From the NCBI GenBank assembly GCA_040007095.1, contig JBDTVS010000117.1, positions 124,001 through 188,000 on the forward strand: a DNA stretch of 64,000 bases, written 5' to 3'. Source of the stretch: JBDTVS01 sp040007095 (GTDB lineage Bacteria; Acidobacteriota; Vicinamibacteria; Vicinamibacterales; CAVVIG01). The translations under genes were made by a program, and so were the position numbers. Under the pieces are notes generated by a model. That model was given only the letters and a program-made list of their open reading frames with translations. It had not been told where the DNA came from and ran no database searches. Positions 32,276 through 39,438 of the stretch are shown piece after piece; positions within the stretch are counted from its first letter, which is position 1; every line of letters begins with the position of its first letter.

Positions 32276-33085
32276 ATGAGAATGCGTATCGTCGTGCCGC
32301 TGTCTGCCCTGGCGCTGCTGATGGCGTCCTTTCTGCCCTCGATGTCGTCACTGTCGATCGGAGACACACGAGTCCACGCTCAGTCGCAGGCCAACACCAG
32401 CATTCCGCGGATGGCGGACGGAAAGCCCGATTTCTCCGGCATGTGGGATACACCGAAGGCGCCTGGCGGCCGAGGCGGCGGGGCCACGGTCTTTGACAAG
32501 GCGAAGATGGCGCCGTTCAAGCCGGGCGGCGAGGCGCTGTTTTACGAGCCCCGCACCGGAGATCCCCGTCACGACGAGCCGCGCGCGTTCTGCATGCCGT
32601 CCGGATTTCCTTCGGCATTCCTGGGCCCGTACCCGATTCAGATCGTCCACACCCCGAAAACCATGGTGATGGTCACGGAATTCATGCGCGTCACGCGCCT
32701 CATCCCGCTCGACGGACGCCCGCACGCGAAGGACATCGAGCCCACGTTCTACGGCGAGCCGATCGGGCATTGGGAGGGCGACACGCTCGTCGTCGACGCG
32801 ACGAACTACAAACGCTGGTCGCTGGACGACTGGTATTACCAGAACCCCAAGGAGTACCGAATGCACTCCGAGGCCTTCCACACGATCGAGCGTTTTCGCC
32901 GCACCGACGCGAACACCATTTCGTACCAGTTCACCGTGGACGATCCCAAGATCTTCACCAGGCCATGGTCCGTCGATTGGGAGATGAAGCTGCATCCTGA
33001 GTGGGACAAGACAGGCTTGTTCGAGATGGTCTGCAACGAGAACAACCGGTGTGAAGGCGGGAACTGCGAGAAGACGAAGAAGTAG
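32276..33085 (+). CDS. Exported protein of unknown function, DUF6152 companion
   Basis: 269 residues from ATG 32276, which has GAGGAG about 6 nt upstream; the frame starts earlier at 32213 without a site. Signal peptide VVPLSALALLMASFLPSM. The mature part contains RMADGKPDFSGMWDTPK, then PRAFCMPSGFPSAFLGPYPIQIVHTPKTM, GEPIGHWEGDTLVVDATNY and MHSEAFHTIERFRRTD, ending KTGLFEMVCNENNRCEGGNC. This PDFSGxW ... GHWEGDTLVVDT.. ERF pattern is very common in acidobacterial exported proteins of unknown role. Two or more cysteines could form disulfides. No enzyme motif is recognised. It is convergent with the sorbosone-dehydrogenase-like gene. Confidence 0.8.
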   Translation: MRMRIVVPLSALALLMASFLPSMSSLSIGDTRVHAQSQANTSIPRMADGKPDFSGMWDTPKAPGGRGGGATVFDKAKMAPFKPGGEALFYEPRTGDPRHDEPRAFCMPSGFPSAFLGPYPIQIVHTPKTMVMVTEFMRVTRLIPLDGRPHAKDIEPTFYGEPIGHWEGDTLVVDATNYKRWSLDDWYYQNPKEYRMHSEAFHTIERFRRTDANTISYQFTVDDPKIFTRPWSVDWEMKLHPEWDKTGLFEMVCNENNRCEGGNCEKTKK

Positions 33086-33115
33086 AGCAGGTCGGACGGC
33101 CCGACCCGCCCTGCT
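33086..33115. terminator. Hairpin between convergent genes
   Basis: AGCAGG...CCTGCT outer arms with GTCGG/CCGAC inside, immediately after the stop at 33085 and just before the convergent stop at 33119. It is GC-rich without a T run. Possible bidirectional terminator. Confidence 0.4.
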
Positions 33116-33118
33116 GGT

Positions 33119-34429
33119 CTACTTGCCGGGCCGATAGAACACCCGCCACATCTTGCCCTTCACATCTTCGGAGATGTAGAGCGAGCCGTCAGGCCCCTGC
33201 GCCAGGCCGTCGGGGCGCGACACCGCTTCACCCGGTGCCTTGAGCGGGGTCGTCTTCCCGGTGAAGCCGTCGGCGAAAATTTCGAAGGCGCCGGCCGCTT
33301 TGCCATTCGCCATCGGTTGGAACGTCACGTTGTAACCCGCCTGTTCGGGCGCGCGATTCCACGATCCGTGAAACGCGATGAACGCGCCGTCGCGATATTT
33401 CTGCGGGAACTGCGACCCGGTATAGAACATCACGTCCACAGGCGCCCAGTGCGCGGGGAATGCCGCGACGGGCGGTGTGAACGCCGCGCATCGCGCGCCG
33501 CTTTTCCCGTCGCCTCCGTATTCGGGATTGGTCAAGAACTTCTTTTGCGGATAATCGAAGAAGCAGTACGGCCAACCGAAATTGGTGTCCTCTTTCTCCG
33601 CGCGATTGAGCGGCTCGGCGGGCCGATTGGCGTTGTCTTCCACCTTGAAGGTGTCGGGCCAGAACGCATCCAGTTGATCGCGATTGTTCATCGCGATGTA
33701 CACCGCATTGTCGTGGTAGGCGATGCCCGGCATTTGCCGCAGTCCGGTCGCCCAGCGCTTTCCATCTTCCTGCTTCTGGCCGAGCTTGTTCTCGTCGAAC
33801 CTCCAGATGCCGCCGTTCTTCTCGAGCAGCGGGCAGGGATCCTGCCCCTTGGCGCCAGGCCGTCGATCCGGGTCCTGGCACGCATTCGACGGCGCGCCGA
33901 CGTTCACGTACAGGCCGCCCTTCCCGTCAAACGCGATCCCCTTGTCGCCATGCTGCGGCACGCCCGGCAGACCGCTGACAACGACTTCGGGCGTTTCGCT
34001 CGCCGGCTTGAGCTGGCCGGGCGTCATCTTGAAGCGCTCGACCGAGTTGAATTTGGCCAGGTACAGATAGCCATTTCGAAGCGCAATACCCGTGACGCTG
34101 CCGGTGCCGAACTCTTCTCTGGTCTCGAGACGTCCGTCGCCGTCCTTGTCGCGCAACGCCACGACACCGCCATTGACTGGCGTGCCCCCGCGCTGGCCAC
34201 CACCCTGACGCGAGACGTACACGTCGCCATTCGGCGCGACCGCCAGGTGCCGTGCGGTCGGATTGTTTTCGGCGACCACGGCGGCACAGAAACCGGCCGG
34301 CAGCTTCAAGCCACCGTTATCGGGGTCGCACTTGATCGGCGTCTGCGCATGGCCTGCCGCCATCGCAAGCAGAACCGCGCTCGCGGCCGCCGCGCCAGCA
34401 GCCGCCAATCGATTCATCGAGCTCATCAT
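33119..34429 (-). CDS. L-sorbosone dehydrogenase / PQQ-dependent sugar dehydrogenase-like protein
   Basis: 436 residues from ATG 34429, with AAGGAG 6 nt upstream (the ORF-initial TTG at 34444 overlaps that site). Signal peptide through GHAQ. The rest is a six-bladed propeller of the soluble glucose dehydrogenase/sorbosone dehydrogenase family: LAVAPNGDVYVSRQGGG, RDKDGDGRLETREEFG, GIALRNGYLYLAKFNSVERF, DKGIAFDGKGGLYVNVGAPSNACQ, MPGIAYHDNAVYIAMNNRDQL, GWPYCFFD, AFIAFHGSWNRAPEQAGYNV and DGLAQGPDGSLYISEDVKG. The LYVNVGAPSNAC and FHGSWNR positions match PQQ-binding residues of that family, so cofactor use is likely but substrate is unknown. Periplasmic. Confidence 0.88.
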   Translation of the reverse strand: MMSSMNRLAAAGAAAASAVLLAMAAGHAQTPIKCDPDNGGLKLPAGFCAAVVAENNPTARHLAVAPNGDVYVSRQGGGQRGGTPVNGGVVALRDKDGDGRLETREEFGTGSVTGIALRNGYLYLAKFNSVERFKMTPGQLKPASETPEVVVSGLPGVPQHGDKGIAFDGKGGLYVNVGAPSNACQDPDRRPGAKGQDPCPLLEKNGGIWRFDENKLGQKQEDGKRWATGLRQMPGIAYHDNAVYIAMNNRDQLDAFWPDTFKVEDNANRPAEPLNRAEKEDTNFGWPYCFFDYPQKKFLTNPEYGGDGKSGARCAAFTPPVAAFPAHWAPVDVMFYTGSQFPQKYRDGAFIAFHGSWNRAPEQAGYNVTFQPMANGKAAGAFEIFADGFTGKTTPLKAPGEAVSRPDGLAQGPDGSLYISEDVKGKMWRVFYRPGK

Positions 34430-34526
34430 CGTGTGCTCCTTCAAAGTTGCATCGAAATCTTCACTCTCGCCGGTCGGCGGTCAAGACTGTCTAATGGCCT
34501 GTTCTGCTGGCTTGCAGGCTCCCAAT

Positions 34527-34601
34527 GCAACCACAAAAACACGAAGACACGAAAGAATCCAATGTTTTTGGTGCCTTCGTGACTTCGTGTTTACGCTTTG
34601 G
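34527..34601. repeat. Family A hairpin (ACGAAGA type)
   Basis: Arms 34527-34555 (GCAACCACAAAAACACGAAG...) and 34570-34601 (...CCTTCGTGACTTCGTGTTTAC) pair around a loop of about 14 nt. It is located between two minus-strand genes, downstream of the Uma2 gene. Confidence 0.75.
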
Positions 34602-34624
34602 AAATGACGGCGGCCTACTCGGCG

Positions 34625-35176
34625 CTATGGTAACTCCCGGCGCCAGAGGCCGCTCAAGTCGACGACCAACCCGGGCCAGAACGGATCGCTGACTCGATCC
34701 TCGTTCGTCCCTTCGGCGACCACCGTCCATCGTCCCCCATCCGCACCCTGGCAGAGGAGATGCCGCTTTCGAGGATCGACGATCCAGTAGTGCTCCACGC
34801 CCAGATCCAGGTAACGGGCGGCTTTGGTCACGCGATCGTACCTCGCATTGGACGGCGACAGGATCTCCACGACCAGCAGTGGCGGGCCCTCGACCCCACG
34901 TTGCGAAAACTGCGCGGTGTCCGCCACCACCAGGAGATCAGGTGCTGCAACATCGTTCTGACTGAGGATGACGCCGAGCGGGGCGAAGAACACTTCCGCG
35001 AGGCCTTTTCCTTCGAAAAATCGCTCGAGCTGGAGGAACAGGCGCTTCGCGACATCCTGATGCCGAAATGCTGGAGTCGGGTTCATATACAACTCACCCG
35101 CCAACAGCTCGTACAGCTTCCCATCGTCGGGCAGCGCGAAAAAATCGTCGACCGTCAGCAAGGTCTTTGTTTGCAT
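34625..35176 (-). CDS. Uma2 family (DUF820) putative endonuclease
   Basis: 183 residues from ATG 35176 (MQTKTLLTVDDFFALPDDG); the frame extends to 35341 without a plausible start. Uma2/DUF820 is a PD-(D/E)XK nuclease fold. Seen here: YELLAGELYMNPTPAFRHQ, VILSQNDVAAPDLLVV (Asp of the motif) and PPLLVVEILSPSN (Glu with hydrophobic strand), then YDRVTKAARYLDLGVEHYWIVDP. These are the conserved blocks. The biological role of Uma2 proteins is unknown, and they are expanded in Cyanobacteria, Chloroflexi and Acidobacteriota. The gene is single and divergent from the haem protein gene at 35340. Confidence 0.9.
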   Translation of the reverse strand: MQTKTLLTVDDFFALPDDGKLYELLAGELYMNPTPAFRHQDVAKRLFLQLERFFEGKGLAEVFFAPLGVILSQNDVAAPDLLVVADTAQFSQRGVEGPPLLVVEILSPSNARYDRVTKAARYLDLGVEHYWIVDPRKRHLLCQGADGGRWTVVAEGTNEDRVSDPFWPGLVVDLSGLWRRELP

Positions 35177-35339
35177 GGCCGTCTCCGGAAGAAGGCGTCG
35201 CCGGCAGGTACGAACATGCCATCGTCGGGGCCGGAATGCAACGTGTTTGGTAAGGGGACTGGCGCCCATGCGCGCCTTGGCGAAGTCGCGGCTCCCGTCT
35301 ATCATGGTGTGATGCTCGTCCTCTAGGCAGCGGAGAAAC

Positions 35340-36599
35340 ATGAGACGTCCTGTCTTTCTTATCGGGTTGCTCGCCTTTGCGGTCGCGGCCGCCAGCGCGC
35401 TCGCGCAGCGCGAGGACGCTTTCGTCGCTTCGCGCGACGATGCCGCGATTCAATATTCCAAGGGCCCGACGACTGATCGGGTGAGCGAACTGAACCGCAA
35501 GATCGAGGACGGAAGCTTGAAGCTCGCATTCGAGGGCCCGACCGGCTATCTGCGCGCCACGCTCAATGCGCTCAACGTCCCTGTCGAATCGCAGGTCGCC
35601 CTCTTCTCGCAGAACAGCTCGCAGGGCGACTTGATCGGTCTGAAGAACCCGCGGGCGTTGTACTTCAACGACGCGGTCGCCGTTGGTTACGTGCGAGGCG
35701 GCAAGATTCTCGAAGTGGCGACACACGATCCACGGCAGGGCGTGATTTTCTACTCGCTCGCGCAGACCGCCGCCGACGCGCCGCGATTCACACGCGACGA
35801 CAATTGCCTGGCCTGCCACCTGTCGTGGACGACGCTCGGTGTGCCCGGGCTGTTTGTCTTCAGCATGCAGACGCTGCCGGCGGACAAGAACGCCTATGCC
35901 TCCGGCTTCGCCAGCGATCATCGTTCGAGCTTTGACACCCGGTGGGGGGGCTGGTACCTGACCGGCAGCCTGGGATCGATTCGTCATATCGGGAACAAGC
36001 CTATCTCGACGGCAAGCACGGCCGACGCCGTGAAGTCGGAAGCGCGCGAGCTGAAATCGCTCGACGGCCAATTCGACACGACGGGCTACCTGTCGGCGCA
36101 CAGCGACGTGGCGGCGCTGATGGTGCTCGAACATCAGACGAATATGACCAACCTCATCACGCGCATGGGGTGGGAATCGCGGCTCGCGGCGCGCGAGGGC
36201 AAGGCGCCTGACCTTCCGCGCCTGCAGCAGGCAGCCGGCGACCTGGCCGACTACATGTTGTTTACCTACGAGGTGCCGCTTCCCAACAAGATCCGTGGCT
36301 CGTCCAGCTTTTCCGAAACATTCGCGGCGCGAGGTCCCGCGGATACGAAAGGGCGATCGCTGCGGCAGCTCGATCTGGATCGCCGGCTGATGCGGTTTCC
36401 GTGCAGCTACATGATCTACTCCGATGCGTTCGGCGCGCTGCCGGACACCGCGAAGAGCCTCGTCTACCGCCGCCTCTGGCAGGTGTTGTCGGGCCAGGAC
36501 AAGAACACGCGCTACGCGCACCTCTCCGTGGCCGATCGGCAGGCCATTGTCGAAATCCTGCGGGACACCAAGAAGGACCTGCCGGACTATTTCCGCTAG
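35340..36599 (+). CDS. Exported c-type haem protein of unknown family
   Basis: 419 residues. Start ATG 35340 with GGAG 6 nt upstream. Signal peptide PVFLIGLLAFAVAAASALAQ. One CxxCH motif (NCLACHLSW, about residue 157-165) predicts a covalent haem. The parts before it (AIQYSKGPTTDRVSELNRKIEDG, SLKLAFEGPTGYLRATLNALNVPVESQVALFS, PRALYFNDAVAVGYVRGGKILEVA) and after it are not like class I cytochromes or di-haem peroxidases. It is a large protein around a single haem site, with a CSYMIYSDAFGALP segment near the C-terminus. I do not recognise a characterised family. The ankyrin gene follows 3 bp after the stop and is probably co-translated. Confidence 0.75.
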   Translation: MRRPVFLIGLLAFAVAAASALAQREDAFVASRDDAAIQYSKGPTTDRVSELNRKIEDGSLKLAFEGPTGYLRATLNALNVPVESQVALFSQNSSQGDLIGLKNPRALYFNDAVAVGYVRGGKILEVATHDPRQGVIFYSLAQTAADAPRFTRDDNCLACHLSWTTLGVPGLFVFSMQTLPADKNAYASGFASDHRSSFDTRWGGWYLTGSLGSIRHIGNKPISTASTADAVKSEARELKSLDGQFDTTGYLSAHSDVAALMVLEHQTNMTNLITRMGWESRLAAREGKAPDLPRLQQAAGDLADYMLFTYEVPLPNKIRGSSSFSETFAARGPADTKGRSLRQLDLDRRLMRFPCSYMIYSDAFGALPDTAKSLVYRRLWQVLSGQDKNTRYAHLSVADRQAIVEILRDTKKDLPDYFR

Positions 36600-36602
36600 C
36601 CG

Positions 36603-37157
36603 ATGCAGACGGACCACGGGGCCGAGGAGGCATTCCGCGACGCTGCGCAAGGACTTCGCAACGGCGATTTCTCGCGGCTCGAGCCGCTGTTCAGCGATGC
36701 AGAAGGCGACGACCGACCAGCCCGGATAATCGATTGGCACGAGGCGGGACGGTTTCGCAGCGAACCGAAGGCACTGGCGGAAGCCCTTACGTGCGCGTGC
36801 TTCCTCGGGCGGACGCGGGTGGCGGAGTATTTGTTGAGGAACGGGGTCGATCCGTCAGGCGGAGCAGGCACGGGTTTGAACGCATTGCATTGGGCGGCCA
36901 ACCGCGGGCAGGTGGCCGCGGTCCGGCTGCTGCTCGAGTGGCATACGCCGCTCGGAACACGCACCATGTATGGCGGCAATGTGCTCGACACCGCGATTTG
37001 GTCGGCGATCAACGAACCCAGGCCGGGACAGCGAGAGGTCATCGAAGAGCTGTTGAAGAGCGGTGCCCAGCCGGAAGACGAAGAATGGCCCACCGGTCAT
37101 GTAGAGATCGACGCACTTCTGCAGCGGTACCGGCCGGTCCAAACGCGTTCAGTGTAG
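36603..37157 (+). CDS. Ankyrin-repeat protein
   Basis: 184 residues without signal peptide. About three ankyrin units are visible: ALAEALTCACFLGRTRVAEYLLRNGVDP, GLNALHWAANRGQVAAVRLLLEWHTPL and NVLDTAIWSAINEPRPGQREVIEELLKSGAQ, with the usual A-x-x-G-x-x-x-V-x-x-L-L pattern. The N-terminal 50 residues are acidic and helical. The predicted protein is cytosolic although the partner gene encodes an exported haem protein. The 3-bp gap suggests one transcript. A protein-binding role is a family inference. Confidence 0.78.
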   Translation: MQTDHGAEEAFRDAAQGLRNGDFSRLEPLFSDAEGDDRPARIIDWHEAGRFRSEPKALAEALTCACFLGRTRVAEYLLRNGVDPSGGAGTGLNALHWAANRGQVAAVRLLLEWHTPLGTRTMYGGNVLDTAIWSAINEPRPGQREVIEELLKSGAQPEDEEWPTGHVEIDALLQRYRPVQTRSV

Positions 37158-37269
37158 GTAGTGCCCGGCCTTGGCCCGGATCGTGAGAGTCCCGCTTACA
37201 GGCTCAAGGCCGTTCGGAAATTCCACTGCGGTTTTCGCCTGAAACCAGGCCGCTCCCCTGGGACGCCGC

Positions 37270-38598
37270 TCAATGGCGGCCGGCTGCGGCTCGCGGTTGA
37301 GCGAGGGCGACGATCGCCGCCAGTACGAGAAAGAACGCGAGCGCGGCCATCGCCGCGCCGAACCCGCCGGTCGCATCCTTGAGCAGGCCGACGACATACG
37401 GCCCGACGAACCCGGCCAGATTGCCGACCGAATTGATCCAGGCGATTCCGGGCGCGGCCGTGGGTCCGGTCAAGACGGCGGTCGACATCGCCCAGAACGG
37501 GCCCAGGGATCCCCAGATGCCCAGGGCTGCCAGCGAGATACTCGCGAGCGCCAGCGCGGGCACGCTCGTCTGCGTGCTCAGCAGAAAGCCGAGCGCCGCA
37601 AGCAGCGCCGGGCCGGCGACGTGCCAGCGCCGCTCCCCATGACGATCGGAGTGACGGCCAATCCAGACCATTCCAATCGCGGCCACGAGGTACGGCAACG
37701 CAGAAAACATCCCGACGAGAAGATCGGAGCTGCCAGACAGGCCTTTGAGGATCTGGGGTAGCCAGAAGCTGATGCTGTAGAGACCCAAAACGATGAGAAA
37801 GTACAGCGCGCAGAACGCCCAGGCGCGCGGATTCGAGAAGACCTGCCGGACCGGCGCGTGGCGGCTGACGGTCTCGGCCAGGCGGTCCCTGGCGAGCCGC
37901 TCTTTCAGCCAACGACGTTCCTCGTCGGACAGCCAGTGCGCGTCCTGGGGGCCATTGGGAAGATACGCGAAAGCGAGCACTCCGAGCCCGACCGCTGGCA
38001 GCCCCTCGAGCAGAAACAGCCACTGCCAACCCGCCAGTCCCCCCAGGCCATGCATCGTCAATAGCGCGCCAGAAATGGGGCCGCCCACCACGCCGGCGAC
38101 GGCGTTCGCCGTCATGAACAGCGCGATGGCCCGGGCATGATCGCGCCGCGGGAACCAGTAGGTCAGATACAGAATCATGCCCGGAAAGAATCCGGCCTCG
38201 GCGAGCCCCAGAAGGAAGCGCAGCGTATAGAAGCTGGTCGTGCCCTTCATGAACATCATGCCGGCCGACACCAGGCCCCACGTAATCATGATGCGCGCGA
38301 TCCACAGGCGCGCGCCGATGCGCTCCATGATCAAGTTACTGGGCACTTCGAACAGAAAGTAGCCGATGAAGAAGATCCCCGACCCGAGGCCGAAGACCGA
38401 CGCGCTCAGCCCGAGGTCTTGATTCATCTGCAGCGCCGCGAACCCGACGTTGACGCGATCGAGATAGGAGACGATGTAGAGGAGGAACATGAATGGAATC
38501 AGACGTCGCCTGATTTTCGCGAGCACCTGGCCCTCGTCGAGCGGCTCCGCCACGCTTCCGGGCGGCGGCTGGGAACGTGTCGACCTTGCGAGTGCCAT
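37270..38598 (-). CDS. MFS transporter, anion:cation symporter (ACS) type
   Basis: 442 residues with about 12 membrane helices. The motifs are those of the ACS family (phthalate, hexuronate and 4-hydroxyphenylacetate permeases): IPFMFLLYIVSYLDRVNVGFA in helix 1, FFIGYFLFEVPSNLIMERIGARLW (helix 2 and loop 2-3), RFLLGLAEAGFFPGMILYLTYWFP (helices 4-5) and GWQWLFLLEGLPAVGLG. Length is normal. It imports an organic anion with protons; the substrate is not determined. It is convergent with the ankyrin gene and preceded by a long gene-free region with a Family B element. Confidence 0.92.
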   Translation of the reverse strand: MALARSTRSQPPPGSVAEPLDEGQVLAKIRRRLIPFMFLLYIVSYLDRVNVGFAALQMNQDLGLSASVFGLGSGIFFIGYFLFEVPSNLIMERIGARLWIARIMITWGLVSAGMMFMKGTTSFYTLRFLLGLAEAGFFPGMILYLTYWFPRRDHARAIALFMTANAVAGVVGGPISGALLTMHGLGGLAGWQWLFLLEGLPAVGLGVLAFAYLPNGPQDAHWLSDEERRWLKERLARDRLAETVSRHAPVRQVFSNPRAWAFCALYFLIVLGLYSISFWLPQILKGLSGSSDLLVGMFSALPYLVAAIGMVWIGRHSDRHGERRWHVAGPALLAALGFLLSTQTSVPALALASISLAALGIWGSLGPFWAMSTAVLTGPTAAPGIAWINSVGNLAGFVGPYVVGLLKDATGGFGAAMAALAFFLVLAAIVALAQPRAAAGRH

Positions 38599-38916
38599 CG
38601 CGATCCTTTCAGTGTCTGCGCATTCCCGCGGCCGGCTGCCAGAACGAGCCAGACTAGTGAACTGTCCCCTCGGATGACTACCGTCCGCTCCGACGTCGCA
38701 GCCGGAAGATAGCGGTCAAGAACAGAGCAAGTGGCACTGCTTCAGCGGGTACAAGCCACCAGTTTGTCGAAGCGCGCTGATTCTGTCACGGGCAGACTGC
38801 GGCACAATTCAGAGCCCCCTGGCGCCGCCGGCGGACCGGCTCGCAACTCACGGCACCGCACGCGACGGCAGAGATGGATGCTCACGCTTGTCGACCGGGC
38901 AATCGTCGGGCTGCTG
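38599..38916. other. Intergenic region without recognised gene
   Basis: 318 bp between the MFS start and the Family B element. A plus-strand frame from 38731 (MALLQRVQATSLSKRAD) runs into the hairpin element and has no recognisable content or ribosome binding site. No clear promoter was found. Confidence 0.4.
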
Positions 38917-39076
38917 GTCTCCTGGAAGCGTGATGGGTTGTATAAGTCCCGGAGCGCGGCGCCCGGATCGCAAGGCGCGACGACCGAGAATATTGGACAT
39001 ACTTGAAGGAGTCGCAACAAAGCGAGGCGGGATGCCCCGCCCGGGAATTATGTGACGCATCACGCTTCCAGGGGAC
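38917..39076. repeat. Family B hairpin element, copy 1 (160 bp)
   Basis: A 160-bp imperfect palindrome. Outer arms: 38921-38952 (CCTGGAAGCGTGATGGG...) and 39041-39072 (...GACGCATCACGCTTCCAGG). Inside is the core shared with the copies at 55405 and 59124: GGCGCCCGGATCGCAAGGCG on the left, GAATAT-TGGACA-TACTTG at the tip, GGAGTCGCAACAAAGCGAGG and GGGATGCCCCGCCCGGG on the right. The outer arms are unlike those of the other copies but complement each other. It lies 29 bp upstream of the zinc-ribbon gene start. No open frame. Confidence 0.8.
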
Positions 39077-39105
39077 TAGAGTAGTCGCTTACAGGAGCCT
39101 CCTCC

Positions 39106-39438
39106 ATGTCTGGCTTACCAATCCTGCCGGGCGCCGGCGACGCGCCCGTGTGTCCTGTGTGTCAGGGCGAGCTGCGCCACATTTATACTGGCGCGCGAGG
39201 TGGCTTGTTTCGGTGCGAGATGTCTCTGTTCAAGTGCTCGACGCACGGTGCGGTGTACCGCACGCGCGAGGGGATGGACCAACCGGACGGAGGCGGCGAG
39301 GACGACAGCGCCGCCCTGATTGGCCGGCCCGACAAGCCGCCGCTGATGCCACACCAGGCGGCAGCGGCGATCCCAGAGTCGACTGACCCCGACCCACCGC
39401 TCATGCCTGCTTGTTCTGACTACAGGGTTGAACCATGA
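39106..39438 (+). CDS. Small zinc-ribbon-like protein of unknown function
   Basis: 110 residues. Start ATG 39106 with AGGAG about 10 nt upstream. Cys pairs CPVC (16-19) and, after FRCEMSLFKCSTHG, a C-x-x-H pattern suggest a small metal-binding ribbon that uses a subset of Cys and His. The remainder (about 55-110) is Pro-, Asp- and Ala-rich and probably disordered. The stop overlaps the start of the M28 peptidase gene (ATGA), so the two are coupled. No family name is known to me; the gene sits directly downstream of a Family B hairpin. Confidence 0.7.
   Translation: MSGLPILPGAGDAPVCPVCQGELRHIYTGARGGLFRCEMSLFKCSTHGAVYRTREGMDQPDGGGEDDSAALIGRPDKPPLMPHQAAAAIPESTDPDPPLMPACSDYRVEP

Noticed and set aside
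38731..39006. 91-aa plus-strand frame upstream of the zinc-ribbon gene
   Set aside because: Runs into the Family B hairpin, has no ribosome binding site and no recognisable composition.
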